The notes: generated from the sequence alone by a model not told the origin. DNA of 64,000 nucleotides from Rhodoferax sp. (GCF_028714215.1 NZ_JAQTMS010000018.1:1-64000), one strand, 5' to 3'. Positions 50,796 to 62,772 are shown, counted from the first letter of the stretch. Numbers and translations are program-made.

Positions 50796-52559
50796 ATGGA
50801 ATTTCTCACTGCCAACATTGCCCCCGTCATGTTCGGGGGCCTGATTATTTTTCTGCTGCTGGGTTTTCCGGTGGCCTTCAGCCTGGGCGCCTGCGGCCTG
50901 TTCTTCGGCTTTGTCGGCGTCGAGCTGGGCGTCCTGCCCGAAGCGCTGCTGCAAGCGCTGCCGCTGCGCATCTTCGGCATCATGAAGAACGACACCTTGC
51001 TGGCGATTCCCTTCTTCACGCTGATGGGCTTGATACTGGAGCGCAGCGGCATGGCCGAGGATTTGCTCGACACCATAGGCCAGTTGTTCGGACCGCTGCG
51101 CGGCGGCCTGGCTTTTGCCGTGATTTTTGTCGGCGCCCTGCTGGCGGCGACCACCGGCGTGGTGGCGGCCTCGGTGATTTCGATGGGCTTGATTTCCCTG
51201 CCCATCATGCTGCGCTATGGTTATGACCGCCGCGTCGCCTCGGGCGTGATTGCGGCCTCCGGCACGCTGGCCCAGATCATTCCGCCGTCGCTGGTGCTGA
51301 TCATTCTGGCGGATCAACTGGGCCGCAGCGTCGGTGAAATGTACAAGGGCGCCTTCATTCCCGGCTTTGCCCTGACCGGCCTGTACGTCGGCTACGTCGT
51401 GCTCCTCACCTTTATTCGCCCGACCTGGGTGCCGGCCTTGCCGATCGAGGCGCGCACGATCCGCGAAGACAATGGCAAAAGCGGCCTGCGCTCGCTGCTG
51501 CTGCTGACCATCGTGTCCAGCGCCCTGGCGATCTACCTGGGACAGAACTACGCCAAGGTCACCAGCTGGCTGACCGGCGAAACGGTGCTGACCGTGGCCA
51601 CCGACGAAACCATCGTGGTATCGCTGTGCGCCGGCGTGATACTGGCTTTTGTCATCGCCTTGTTCAACAAGGTGACGCGCCTGGGATTGCTGTCGCGCAT
51701 GGCCGAGCGCGTCACCTTTGTGCTGATTCCGCCGCTGCTGCTGATCTTTCTGGTGCTAGGCACCATTTTCCTGGGCGTCGCGACACCGACCGAGGGCGGC
51801 GCCATGGGCGCCATGGGCGCCTTGATCATGGCCATGAGCCGCGGCCGCCTGAGCATGAAACTGCTCAAACAAGCCCTCACCTCCACCACCAAACTGTCCA
51901 GCTTCGTGGTCTTCATCCTGGTCGGCTCGACCGTCTTCAGCCTGGTATTTCAAGGGGTCGACGGCTCCAAATGGGTGGAGCATCTGTTGACCTCCGTCCC
52001 CGGCGGGCAGGTCGGCTTCCTGATCGTGGTCAACCTGCTGATCTTTTTCCTGGCCTTCTTCCTGGACTTCTTCGAACTCTCGTTCATCGTGGTGCCCCTG
52101 CTGGCGCCGGTGGCGGAGAAAATCGGCATCGACCTGATCTGGTTTGGCGTGCTGCTGGGCGTGAACATGCAGACCTCCTTCATGCACCCGCCGTTCGGTT
52201 TCGCCCTGTTCTATCTGCGCAGCGTGGCGCCGAGCCGGGAATACACCGACAAGCTGACCAAGAAGCTGATCCAGCCGGTGACCACCATGCAGATCTACTG
52301 GGGTGCCATGCCGTTTGTGCTGATCCAGATCATCATGGTGGGGTTGATCATCGCCTTCCCCGGCATCGTCTCCAGCGGCCTCGACAAGACCGAGAAAGTC
52401 GATCTGAACACGGTGGTATTGGAGGCCCCGGCGGAAGCACCCGCCGCGCCGGCGTCCGATCCGACCATGGGTGATGCCGCTCCGCCCGCCAACGACAAAC
52501 AGAGCGATGACGACCCGATGAAAGCGATGCAGGAGTCGATGGACAAGGCCAAGAAGTGA
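50796..52559 (+). CDS. TRAP transporter large membrane subunit (DctM type)
   Basis: The 587-residue permease is longer than the common 430 residues. Its core helices start MFGGLIIFLLLGFPVAFSLG and include GALLAATTGVVAASVISMGLISLP and ASGTLAQIIPPSLVLIILADQLG. A central insertion (about 205-300) and an acidic Ala/Pro-rich C-terminal tail (after about 530) account for the extra length. The ATG at 50796 has GGAG ahead; an in-frame TTG 18 bases upstream is less likely. No DctP binding-protein gene is nearby, so the substrate cannot be inferred. Confidence 0.9.
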   Translation: MEFLTANIAPVMFGGLIIFLLLGFPVAFSLGACGLFFGFVGVELGVLPEALLQALPLRIFGIMKNDTLLAIPFFTLMGLILERSGMAEDLLDTIGQLFGPLRGGLAFAVIFVGALLAATTGVVAASVISMGLISLPIMLRYGYDRRVASGVIAASGTLAQIIPPSLVLIILADQLGRSVGEMYKGAFIPGFALTGLYVGYVVLLTFIRPTWVPALPIEARTIREDNGKSGLRSLLLLTIVSSALAIYLGQNYAKVTSWLTGETVLTVATDETIVVSLCAGVILAFVIALFNKVTRLGLLSRMAERVTFVLIPPLLLIFLVLGTIFLGVATPTEGGAMGAMGALIMAMSRGRLSMKLLKQALTSTTKLSSFVVFILVGSTVFSLVFQGVDGSKWVEHLLTSVPGGQVGFLIVVNLLIFFLAFFLDFFELSFIVVPLLAPVAEKIGIDLIWFGVLLGVNMQTSFMHPPFGFALFYLRSVAPSREYTDKLTKKLIQPVTTMQIYWGAMPFVLIQIIMVGLIIAFPGIVSSGLDKTEKVDLNTVVLEAPAEAPAAPASDPTMGDAAPPANDKQSDDDPMKAMQESMDKAKK

Positions 52560-52599
52560 GGCGCTGGCCTAAGGCCGAAACCATCCTTGCGCTGTGAGC

Positions 52600-53988
52600 T
52601 CAACGCAAGCGAAGAGAGGGCAGCAGTTTCTTGACGGTCCACAGCCGGTTCGACAGGACGGCCAAGCCAAAGGTGGCGATCAATAAGCCGCTCACATAGG
52701 AAGGACCCACTGAAAACAAGGTAGGACCGCGCGATTGGCCAAAGGCCCACAGCATGGCGCCGCCGAGCAGCAGAAGCGTGACGGTCAAGGAAGAAAGTAG
52801 CACGACGAAAGCTCTGACGGAAGCTGCGCCCATCGCGCGAAGAACCACTGCGAGGCTGGTCGCGAAAAACCATTCCAGCGGGAACACACGGTACTTCCAC
52901 GCCGTTTCCAGGGTGCGGGAAACGGGGACGTCGAACGCCGCCCAGTTCACCATCGTCCAGAGACTCGCCAAGAGCAACAGGGCCAGCATTTGAAAGGTCA
53001 AGGTGGTACGCAAAATAGGCCATCCGAGTTGCCCACGATGCAAGCCGCCAGGGGCCAGCAACTGGCGCCAGTGCAGGTCTTTGCACACCACCGAAGGCAC
53101 GGTCAACAAAGCAACCAATCCGAAACCAAGCAAATGGTAGGGGCCAATATTGCCGTGCCACGGCACAGCCAGCCCCTGAATCGCCACCGGTGCAATCCAG
53201 AAGAGCGAGCTGAACTCTTTAAACAAGGTCCAGAAAGGCGAGGTCTGGACCAGGTTGTCTGAAGTTCGATTGCGGGCAACGGGGTTCAGCCGGGTGTAGC
53301 GTCGCGCGTAAGCCGAACTGCGTGACCAGAAACCTTTGGCTGATTGACCCGTGCCTGCCGGCGCCATCGGTGCCTGGCGCTGCCAGATCGTCATCAGCCA
53401 GTACGCCAGCAGCGGCCACGAGAGGGCCAGCAGTCCCTGCAAAACAAAGGACGTTTGTCCCAGTTGGTTTGGAATATTTACAAGACCTATCGTCAAGGTC
53501 GCGAACAGAGTTAACAGCACGCCACCAGCCACAATAGCCCAGGCCCAGGCACGGTGCAGCAGGCCATGGTTCGACAAAGCCGCGAGGGTGCTCAGGCTCA
53601 ATATCGCCGAAAACATTGCGACGGCGCTACTCCATTGCCAGGGAGACTCAGACAGCAGCAGCAGGGCGACGGCGCCCAGCACGAGAAGGCCCCAAACGCG
53701 CATCGCTTCGGCCAACGAGCCGCGCAACCAGGCACGCCAAAGGTGTTCCGGCGTGCGCAATTGACCGAGCACGCGGGCGCCGCTGGCGATGGCTAGCGAC
53801 TGCCGCCGGCCCTGCACCAACAGGCACAGACCGGCCACAACGATCCAGACTTTGACGCCTGCAGCGCGGCCTGGCATGGCGCTGTTGACAAGCAGCACAA
53901 GCCAGAACACAGCCAAAATCAGCAGTGTCGCAGCCATGATCATCCGCGTGAGGTCAGGTTGCCGCCTGAATGACAAGCTGGTTTTCAC
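52600..53988 (-). CDS. polytopic membrane protein, probable ABC exporter permease
   Basis: The 462-residue protein has about ten to twelve hydrophobic segments and no soluble domain, as in ABC-2-type permeases. No family-specific motif was recognised with certainty. It starts at a GTG that overlaps the stop of the ABC ATPase gene (GTGA), and the unit begins with a GntR regulator, the arrangement of Ytr-like exporters. Upstream in-frame codons lie within the ATPase gene and are rejected. The exported compound is unknown. Confidence 0.75.
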   Translation of the reverse strand: MKTSLSFRRQPDLTRMIMAATLLILAVFWLVLLVNSAMPGRAAGVKVWIVVAGLCLLVQGRRQSLAIASGARVLGQLRTPEHLWRAWLRGSLAEAMRVWGLLVLGAVALLLLSESPWQWSSAVAMFSAILSLSTLAALSNHGLLHRAWAWAIVAGGVLLTLFATLTIGLVNIPNQLGQTSFVLQGLLALSWPLLAYWLMTIWQRQAPMAPAGTGQSAKGFWSRSSAYARRYTRLNPVARNRTSDNLVQTSPFWTLFKEFSSLFWIAPVAIQGLAVPWHGNIGPYHLLGFGLVALLTVPSVVCKDLHWRQLLAPGGLHRGQLGWPILRTTLTFQMLALLLLASLWTMVNWAAFDVPVSRTLETAWKYRVFPLEWFFATSLAVVLRAMGAASVRAFVVLLSSLTVTLLLLGGAMLWAFGQSRGPTLFSVGPSYVSGLLIATFGLAVLSNRLWTVKKLLPSLRLR

Positions 53989-54845
53989 GAGTTCAACTCC
54001 ACAAACAACTCGTCCAGCGACAAAACGCGTCCGGCATCGACCCAGTGCGGCGCCAGGCGGGTGTCGATCACGCACTGCGCGGCTTTCGGGTTTTCGCAAA
54101 CGATTGCGGAAGCTGGCAGGCCGACCGCCGGCAGGGAAATCAATCGAAAATGCTCCAGCATCGCATCCCAGGCTTCAAACAATTGCAAGCGGCCTTGGCG
54201 GATAAATGCCACGTGGGACACGACGCGCTCCAGGTCGGTCAGCAGGTGGCTCGAAATAATGATGGTGCGCTCGCCGCCCGGCACACCGTCTTCTTCTCCC
54301 AATGAGCGGTCCACAAACAGCGCACGCATGAATTCGGCGCGCGTCATCGGGTCCAGATTCGAGACCGGCTCGTCCAGTAACAGCAGGTCCGGATCGTGCG
54401 CCAGCGCCAGCACCACGGCGAGCTTCTGCTGATCCCCGACGGACAGGTTTTTCACCGTGCGCCCGATCGGCAAACCCATGCGAACCGCCAGCAGCAGGCA
54501 GCGTTCCTCGGTCCAGCGCGGGTAAGCCTGGCCGATGGTACGCAAGTGCTCGAAGACTTCCATCCACTCGAACAAGTCCGGGGTTTGCGCCACATAGCCC
54601 AGGCGTTCGCGCACCGCATCGCTCAGGTCCATCGACGGACAGCCCAGCAGGCGCGCCTCGCCCTGACTGGGCTCGGCCAGCCCCACCAGGCAGCGCAGCA
54701 GGGTCGACTTGCCGGCGCCGTTGCGCCCGACCAAGCCGACGACGGCACCACGTGGAATGGCCAGCGTGATGTGGTCGAGAATGGTGGCGGCCTCGACATG
54801 CAGGCTCAAACAGTTGATTTCGATCACGGGTTCATCGAGGTTCAT
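53985..54845 (-). CDS. ABC transporter ATPase of a GntR-linked exporter
   Basis: The 286-residue ATPase has Walker A GRNGAGKSTLLRCL near residue 38, Q-loop YVAQTPDLFEWM, signature LSVGDQQKLAVVLALA near 135, Walker B LLLLDEPVSNLD near 155 and the H-loop SSHLLTDLE. The signature reads SVGDQ instead of SGGQ, which is common in YtrB/CcmA-like exporters. The ATG at 54845 overlaps the GntR stop by four bases. A C-terminal extension of about 70 residues follows the core. Confidence 0.88.
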   Translation of the reverse strand: MNLDEPVIEINCLSLHVEAATILDHITLAIPRGAVVGLVGRNGAGKSTLLRCLVGLAEPSQGEARLLGCPSMDLSDAVRERLGYVAQTPDLFEWMEVFEHLRTIGQAYPRWTEERCLLLAVRMGLPIGRTVKNLSVGDQQKLAVVLALAHDPDLLLLDEPVSNLDPMTRAEFMRALFVDRSLGEEDGVPGGERTIIISSHLLTDLERVVSHVAFIRQGRLQLFEAWDAMLEHFRLISLPAVGLPASAIVCENPKAAQCVIDTRLAPHWVDAGRVLSLDELFVELNS

Positions 54846-55234
54846 GGAGCTTCCTTTTTGGACCATTCGTTCAGACAGGTTTGAAATGCAGCCAGCGCCT
54901 GCTTGTCGTCCAGACCCAACTGTTTGGCGATTTGGCTGGCAGTGCTCAGTGCCGGGCGCAGCAGCGCCAACTTGTCCTGCTGCGTTGACCGGGCCCTGGT
55001 TTGGGCGATCACCATGCCCAGGCCGCGCCGGCGCTCCAGCAGCCCTTCGGTTTCAAGCAGGCTGTAGGCCTTGCTGACCGTCATGGGGTTGATGGCGTGG
55101 TGCAAAGCGACGACGCGCACCGAGGGCAAATCGTCACCGGGACGCAACTGTCCGCTGGCCACCAAGCGGCGCACCTGTTCCACGATCTGGCGGTAGATCG
55201 GCGTCGGCGCATTGGGAGCGATGTCGAAATTCAT
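54842..55234 (-). CDS. GntR-family (YtrA-type) regulator
   Basis: The 130-residue repressor has the GntR winged helix (PIYRQIVEQVRRLVASGQLRPGDDLPSVRVVALHHAINPMTVSKAYSLLETEGLLERRRGLG, about 12-72) and a short helical dimerisation tail typical of the YtrA subfamily. It is the first gene of an operon with an ABC ATPase and permease. A palindrome at 55244-55265, just upstream of its start, is the likely autoregulatory operator. Confidence 0.88.
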   Translation of the reverse strand: MNFDIAPNAPTPIYRQIVEQVRRLVASGQLRPGDDLPSVRVVALHHAINPMTVSKAYSLLETEGLLERRRGLGMVIAQTRARSTQQDKLALLRPALSTASQIAKQLGLDDKQALAAFQTCLNEWSKKEAP

Positions 55235-55243
55235 TGTGCATCA

Positions 55244-55265
55244 GTGTATCACTAATGCAATACAC
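55244..55265. promoter_or_regulatory. GntR operator candidate GTGTAT-N10-ATACAC
   Basis: A perfect 6-bp inverted repeat with a 10-base spacer lies 10 bp upstream of the GntR start codon. TGCAT/ATGCA half-sites overlap it. The position over the expected promoter fits autorepression. Confidence 0.65.
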
Positions 55266-55342
55266 ATCATGACAAAAAAAATCACACCCTATTCAGGTTT
55301 CCGAAATTCACGACACTGTTGCGCAAAAACGGATCCGATGTT

Positions 55343-55397
55343 GTCATTGCGGGCCTGACCCGCAATCCATGGATGCCGGATCGGGGTCCGGCATGAC
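55343..55397. repeat. 55-bp double-hairpin intergenic repeat, copy 2
   Basis: It is identical to the element at 4605-4658 except for one added G in the second hairpin loop. It lies between the GntR operon and the diguanylate cyclase gene. Confidence 0.85.
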
Positions 55398-55468
55398 AGC
55401 GCCTCCTGCTGCGCGTGTCACGGATTAAGGAACCCTCAATGGCCGCGGCTCTCTCGAGGACCGACAGC

Positions 55469-57121
55469 CTACTGTGCACCAAGCACCAGGTCGGGCGCCA
55501 GTTCCACCCGGTTGCGGCCATTTTCCTTGGCACGGTACATGGCCTCGTCGGCGCTCTTGAGCAGCAGCACTTCGTCGGCACCATGTTCGGGGAATACCGC
55601 GACGCCGGTGGAGGACGAGACCTTGAGCTGCAACCCGGCAATTTCAATGGTCTGGTTGAGCCGGTAGCGGATTTTTTCGGCGACATCCAGCGCATCCTGC
55701 GCTTTTTCAAGCCCTGACAGGATCACGACAAACTCGTCTCCGCCCAGGCGCGCAACGGTGTCGGTCTCGCGCCGCACGCATTCCAGCATGCGCCGGGCTA
55801 CTTCCTTCAGCAGCAGGTCGCCCACGTGGTGGCCATGCATGTCGTTGACGGGCTTGAATTCGTCGAGGTCTATCATCAGCAGCCCCATGCGCTTCTTGTC
55901 GCGCCTGGCCTTGGCCAGGCCCTGGCGCAAACGGTCGGAAAACAGGGCGCGATTGGACAGCCCGGTCAGCACGTCGAAATGCGCCAACTGCTGCAAGCGC
56001 TCTTCCAGCGCCTTGCGCTCCGAGATGTCGGTGTGGGTGCCTATCATGCGCAAGGGTTTTCCTTGCGCATCGCGCGCCACCACCATGCCGCGCGAAAGTA
56101 TCCATTTCCAGCTACCGTCCCGGCACTGCATGCGCCGTTCATTCACGTAGCTTGGCTTTTCTCCCCTGAAATAGGCCGCGCGGTCGGCCTCCACCCGGGC
56201 CAGATCGTCCGGGTGAACGCGCGCATCCCACGACTCGTTGCGCGCCTCCAGTTCGTTCTCGGCAAAGCCATAAATTTCCTTGTAGCGTTTTGAAAACACC
56301 ACCTTGCCAGTTTGCAGGTTGCGGTCCCAAACCCCGTCGCCGGCGCCTTCCAGGGCAAACTTCCAGCGCTCCTCGCTCAAACCCAGGGCCTGCTGGACTT
56401 TTTCGCGCTCGCGATTCTGCTCATCAATATGGTCCTGCGCTCTTTTCACAATCACCGACAACGCCAGGTACAGCAGAGCCAGCAAGCCGACCACGGCGCC
56501 AACGACCAGCCGCTGGCGCTGGTCGATTTCGGCCACCAGGAGGGTGGCATCGCCGTAGATCTCGAACACGCCGCTGACCTTGCCGCTGACCGGGTCGTAG
56601 CGCGGCACATAGGTCTCCACCAGATCGCGGTTCTGCACCTCGCCCTCGAACGCGCTGAAAGTGTCCTGGTGCACCAGCTCGGAACCGCTGACACCGCGCA
56701 AGCCGTCCATCACACCGGCATTGTTGTGTTTGTCTTCACCGATCTGCTTGAGTTCGGTCGAGTAGATGGTCATGCCCTTGAGGTCATAGACCTTGATCTT
56801 GAAGATTTTGGTACCACTCAACAGCCGCAGCACCTTGCTGTGCACAACCAGGGTCTGCGGCTCGGTCTGAAGCTCGATTGCCGACTTGCCGGCGGACGCC
56901 GCCAGCAGCGGCACGAAGTCCCGGTCCCACATCTCGTTGGCGATAATCTTGGCGTGATTGACGTGCTCGTTTTCGTAGCCGCTCAACAACCCGTCTATGG
57001 CCAGTTTGCGAAAAACGTAGCCCAGCAGAACTGCCACCACGAGAAACGCGACCAGACTGGCGGTGGTGAAATACCGCAATAACTTGAAATCACCTTTGTC
57101 GCTGGCAGTTGCGTTAACCAT
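55469..57121 (-). CDS. membrane PAS-GGDEF diguanylate cyclase
   Basis: The 550-residue signalling protein has an N-terminal helix (about 18-42), a periplasmic sensor region of about 160 residues, a second helix (about 205-228), a coiled linker, a PAS/PAC domain (about 250-375, ending IGTHTDISERKALEE) and a GGDEF domain with the intact catalytic RLGGDEFVV near 470. It should make cyclic di-GMP. An RxxD inhibitory site five residues before GGDEF is not obvious. The ATG at 57121 has AGGAG nine bases ahead. No EAL domain is present. Convergent or operon partners are absent. Confidence 0.9.
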   Translation of the reverse strand: MVNATASDKGDFKLLRYFTTASLVAFLVVAVLLGYVFRKLAIDGLLSGYENEHVNHAKIIANEMWDRDFVPLLAASAGKSAIELQTEPQTLVVHSKVLRLLSGTKIFKIKVYDLKGMTIYSTELKQIGEDKHNNAGVMDGLRGVSGSELVHQDTFSAFEGEVQNRDLVETYVPRYDPVSGKVSGVFEIYGDATLLVAEIDQRQRLVVGAVVGLLALLYLALSVIVKRAQDHIDEQNREREKVQQALGLSEERWKFALEGAGDGVWDRNLQTGKVVFSKRYKEIYGFAENELEARNESWDARVHPDDLARVEADRAAYFRGEKPSYVNERRMQCRDGSWKWILSRGMVVARDAQGKPLRMIGTHTDISERKALEERLQQLAHFDVLTGLSNRALFSDRLRQGLAKARRDKKRMGLLMIDLDEFKPVNDMHGHHVGDLLLKEVARRMLECVRRETDTVARLGGDEFVVILSGLEKAQDALDVAEKIRYRLNQTIEIAGLQLKVSSSTGVAVFPEHGADEVLLLKSADEAMYRAKENGRNRVELAPDLVLGAQ

Positions 57122-57246
57122 CCGGTCCATCTCCTGCGCAGATGGTAACCACAATTTCAGGCCAAGCCTGGGCTGTCGGACACTTTCACCATGCGAACCG
57201 ATTGCGGCAGATCAAGGCAAACGCTGAACCATGGCTTTCACAGGTG

Positions 57247-59025
57247 TCAGAAAGCCTGATCCCAGCGAATCGACAGTCGGATGGCGGCGTTGATCAATCC
57301 CACCATGCTGTAGGTCTGCACGAAGTTACCCCACTGTTCGCCACTGCACAAATCGATGTGTTCCGCCAGCAAGCCATGCGGGTTGCGGCAAGCTAACAAT
57401 TTTTCAAAAAGCGCACGCGCCTCGGCGCCACGATCCAGTGTGGCCAGGGCATTGACGTACCAGAAAGTGCAGACGATAAAAGCATTCTCCGGTTCGCCGA
57501 AGTCGTCCTTCTCCACATAGCGGAAAATGAAATCCCCTCGGCGCAAGTCCTTTTCCACGGCAGCGACGGTAGCGGCAAAACGCGGGTCGCTGGCGTCCAG
57601 AAAACCCAGCTCGGCCAGCAGCAACAGGCTCGCATCCATGGCTTCGCCCTCGAAGGTCGCAACAAAGGCGCCACGCTTTTCGCTCCAGGCGCGCCGGCTG
57701 ATGGTTTCGTGAATCTGGCGCGACTGATCCAGCCAGTAACTGGCGCGCTCGGCCAGCCCCAGTTGCGTCGCGATGCGGGCCAGGCGGTCGCAAGCCACCC
57801 AGCACATCACGGCTGAGAAGGTGTGCACATGCGCGCTGCCGCGCAATTCCCACAGGCCCGCATCCGGTTGGTCATGGCAACGTCTGGCTTGCTCGCCCAG
57901 CGATTCGAGGCGGCGGAACAGCGCGCTGTCGCCATGGCGCGTCAGGCGTCGATCGAAAAACACGCGGGCGGCGGCGAGGATGACCGAACCATAAACGTCA
58001 TGCTGTACTTGCCGATAGGCCAAATTGCCCATGCGCACCGGCCCCATGCCACGATAACCCGCAAGCGCCGCTACTTCGCGTTCGTCCAGTTCAGCGCGAC
58101 CATCAATGCCGTAAACCGGTTGCAGCGGGCCGCCCTCGGCCCGGGCAGCAATGTTGAGGATGTAACCAAGATAGCGCTCCATGGTGCGGGTGGCGCCAAG
58201 CTGATTCAGGGCATTGATCACAAAGTAGCCGTCGCGCAGCCAGCAGTACCGGTAGTCCCAGTTGCGGCTGCTGCCCGCCGCTTCGGGGATCGAGGTTGTC
58301 ATGGCGGCGACGATGGCGCCGGTGTCGTCGTAGGCGTTGAGCTTGAGCGTGATGGCCGCCCGAATGACGGCTTCCTGCCACTCAAAGGGGATGCCCAGAT
58401 TGCGCACCCACTCGCGCCAGTACCGGGTGGTTTCTTCCAGAAAGCGGCGCCCGACCTCGCTGGCGGCCTCGTGCACCGTTTCGTCGGCGCCCAGCAGCAG
58501 GGTCACGGTGTCCTCAAGAAAGAACGGTGTTTCCTGCATGATCGCGGTCAGCGAGGCGTCGGTGGTCAGCCGGAGCGTGAGCATGGGTGCCACGTAGCGG
58601 ATATGGTTGCTGCCCCAGGTCAGCGCGGGACGACTTGCGCCGTCGCCGCAGGCCGGGCGCAAACGCAGTGTCAACCGTGGACTTCCGGCCAGTCGCTGGA
58701 TGCGGCGCACCAGCATCATGGGCCGAAACCGGCGTCCATGCTGACCAAAGCGCGGCGCAAAGTCAGTCACCTCGACGGCGCCGCCATGACGATCGTAAAG
58801 GCGCGTGACCAGAATGGCCGTGTTTTCCAGATACGCCTGCTCGGTCCGTTCGCAATCGAGTAAATCAACCGAGAAGAATCCGTAGTCATCCGAGTCCTTG
58901 AGCAAGGCGCAGAACACCGGATCGCCATCAAAACGGGGAAAACAGGCCCAAGTGATATTCGCCCTCGCATCGACCAAGGCACCGACGGTGCAATTGCCGA
59001 TCAGGGCCAGATCGAGCGTTTTCAT
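57247..59025 (-). CDS. GH15-family glucoamylase/trehalase-like enzyme
   Basis: The 592-residue protein has an N-terminal beta-sandwich (MKTLDLALIGNCTVGALVDARANITWACFPRFD) and an (alpha/alpha)6 catalytic barrel with SRNWDYRYCWLRDGYF near 245 and a second acidic motif ENAFIVCTFWYVNAL with GLLAEHIDLCSGEQWGNFVQTYS near 550-575, carrying the expected catalytic glutamates. No signal peptide is seen, so it is cytoplasmic. Its ATG overlaps the otsB stop by four bases. In this operon it may hydrolyse trehalose or a related glucoside; glucoamylase activity is the alternative. Confidence 0.88.
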   Translation of the reverse strand: MKTLDLALIGNCTVGALVDARANITWACFPRFDGDPVFCALLKDSDDYGFFSVDLLDCERTEQAYLENTAILVTRLYDRHGGAVEVTDFAPRFGQHGRRFRPMMLVRRIQRLAGSPRLTLRLRPACGDGASRPALTWGSNHIRYVAPMLTLRLTTDASLTAIMQETPFFLEDTVTLLLGADETVHEAASEVGRRFLEETTRYWREWVRNLGIPFEWQEAVIRAAITLKLNAYDDTGAIVAAMTTSIPEAAGSSRNWDYRYCWLRDGYFVINALNQLGATRTMERYLGYILNIAARAEGGPLQPVYGIDGRAELDEREVAALAGYRGMGPVRMGNLAYRQVQHDVYGSVILAAARVFFDRRLTRHGDSALFRRLESLGEQARRCHDQPDAGLWELRGSAHVHTFSAVMCWVACDRLARIATQLGLAERASYWLDQSRQIHETISRRAWSEKRGAFVATFEGEAMDASLLLLAELGFLDASDPRFAATVAAVEKDLRRGDFIFRYVEKDDFGEPENAFIVCTFWYVNALATLDRGAEARALFEKLLACRNPHGLLAEHIDLCSGEQWGNFVQTYSMVGLINAAIRLSIRWDQAF

Positions 59026-59776
59026 AGACTGCCTTTCAGGGCCTCACCCAGCCAGCGGTGGACGGCGACGACATCGGGCAGGCGAAAGCGCGCGCAGCTC
59101 ACCCCCTTGCCGACCTTGATCGAAACCCCGTCCAGCCGGTTGACCTCGGCGAATGCGTGCTCGTCGTTGAGGTCGTCGCCGATGAAAACCGGACGGCGCC
59201 CCTTGAAGGGCGATTCCATCAGGTATTCGGCCACCGCCGTACCCTTGTCGATACCGGCCGGCTTGATCTCCACCACGCGCTTGCCGCGCTGCAGTTCCAG
59301 GCCTTGCCCCTGCGACTTGAGCAAACGGTCCATCAACCGATGCACGTAAGCCGCCAGTTTGGGGGCCAGTCGATAATGCAGCGCCAGCGTCAGACCCTTG
59401 TCTTCCAGCAACAGGCCCGGGTGGCGCGCCAGAACCGGTGCCAGAGCCTCCTTGATCGCGCACTTGGCGGCCGGCAGGGTGGAATGAATCCACAAACGCC
59501 CGAGGCTATCGCGCCGTTCCAGTCCGTGCAGTCCCGCCAGCGGCAGCCGCGGCAGCCCAATCAAATGCTGCAAATCGGAAATCATGCGGCCACTGATCAG
59601 GGCCAGGGCGCCGCCGCTGGCGCGATGCAGACCTGCAATCAGATCGAGCAGGGTCCGGTCCACCAGGACCGCCTGCGGCGTATCTGCGATGTGGATCAAG
59701 GTGCCGTCCACATCAAGAAAATAGGCCCATCCCAAGCTGGCCGGGGGCGGCAAGGGGGAACGCGAAATCTTCCTCT

Positions 59777-59780
<4 letters not shown>
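59022..59780 (-). CDS. otsB: OtsB trehalose-6-phosphate phosphatase
   Basis: The 252-residue HAD-superfamily phosphatase has catalytic motif I FLDVDGTLI near residue 20, motif II LISGRM near 65 and motif III/IV FIGDDLNDEHAF near 205. It converts trehalose-6-phosphate to trehalose. The ATG at 59780 overlaps the otsA stop (ATGA) and its own stop overlaps the GH15 start, so the three genes are translationally coupled. A longer upstream frame lies inside otsA and is rejected. Confidence 0.93.
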
Positions 59781-62008
<2,228 letters not shown>

Positions 62009-62283
62009 GTATTTCCCGTCTCCGAGTAAATCGACACCAAGATTCCAACTTCAAACAATTCATCTGTACCAGCTGAAAGAAGCGGCGCATTCACTTCCGC
62101 GTGGAAATTATCTTCCATATACATTTGTGCCAATGTATCATGAACGTATCTTCGTCCATGTTTGAGGCGGCTAACTAACTAAACAGGCCTCTGCTGCTCA
62201 CTTCGATCACCATGGTCGGCGTTTGCATGCCAGCGCTTTCGATTGATCGTCCCAGGCCGGCAAGTGAGTGGCGATCGGTGGTT
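62009..62283. promoter_or_regulatory. otsA operon promoter region
   Basis: The 275-bp gap between the otsA start and the marR stop is AT-richer than the neighbouring genes and holds the palindrome at 62119-62138. No further gene was seen. Confidence 0.55.
62119..62138. promoter_or_regulatory. ATACATT-N6-AATGTAT palindrome upstream of otsA
   Basis: A perfect 7-bp inverted repeat with a 6-base spacer lies about 110 bp upstream of the otsA start. The same sequence with one arm mismatch lies at 62890-62909 in the marR/ClC gap, so both are probable MarR sites. Confidence 0.7.
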
Positions 62284-62772
62284 TCAGATTTCCGCCAACG
62301 GTGTTTCTTCGGCTGTTTCATCGACCTTGAGAAGACCGATCAACTCGCACAAATCCCGGTCCATTCGGATCAGAGTCGCAGCACTCAAGTTGCTGAGAGC
62401 GGCCGGCAAAACACCCTCGAATGGACCCGACACCTTGGTCAAAAGCTTCCTCCCGGCCGGCAAAATTTTCAGCCGGACGTTGCGCCTGTCGTCTGGCGCC
62501 TTGGCCATCGTGATCAACTCTTTCTGCAAAAGTATTTTGATCAAGTTACTGGCGGTGGACTGATGAATATCCATATTTGATGCGATAGCACCCATCCCGA
62601 TGCCGGGATTTTCCTTGATCAGGCTGAGTGCCCAGACCTGTGCACCGCCCAGTCCAACCTGTTTTTCGATTTGACGGAAATGGGTTCGCACCGCATTGAA
62701 GACCACGCGAAATCTGCGCAGTACTTTCGCTGGCGTGATGGGCTCTGTTGTTTTGGAGGTGTCTGGTTTCAT
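62284..62772 (-). CDS. MarR-family regulator
   Basis: The 162-residue protein has the MarR winged helix-turn-helix (about 45-120: GLGGAQVWALSLIKENPGIGMGAIASNMDIHQSTASNLIKILLQKELI) with the beta-wing APDDRRNVRLKILPAGRKLL. It is divergent from a ClC channel gene and convergent in direction with nothing; it reads toward the ots promoter. Two matching palindromes, one before itself and one before otsA, suggest that it autoregulates and controls both neighbours. Confidence 0.88.
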   Translation of the reverse strand: MKPDTSKTTEPITPAKVLRRFRVVFNAVRTHFRQIEKQVGLGGAQVWALSLIKENPGIGMGAIASNMDIHQSTASNLIKILLQKELITMAKAPDDRRNVRLKILPAGRKLLTKVSGPFEGVLPAALSNLSAATLIRMDRDLCELIGLLKVDETAEETPLAEI

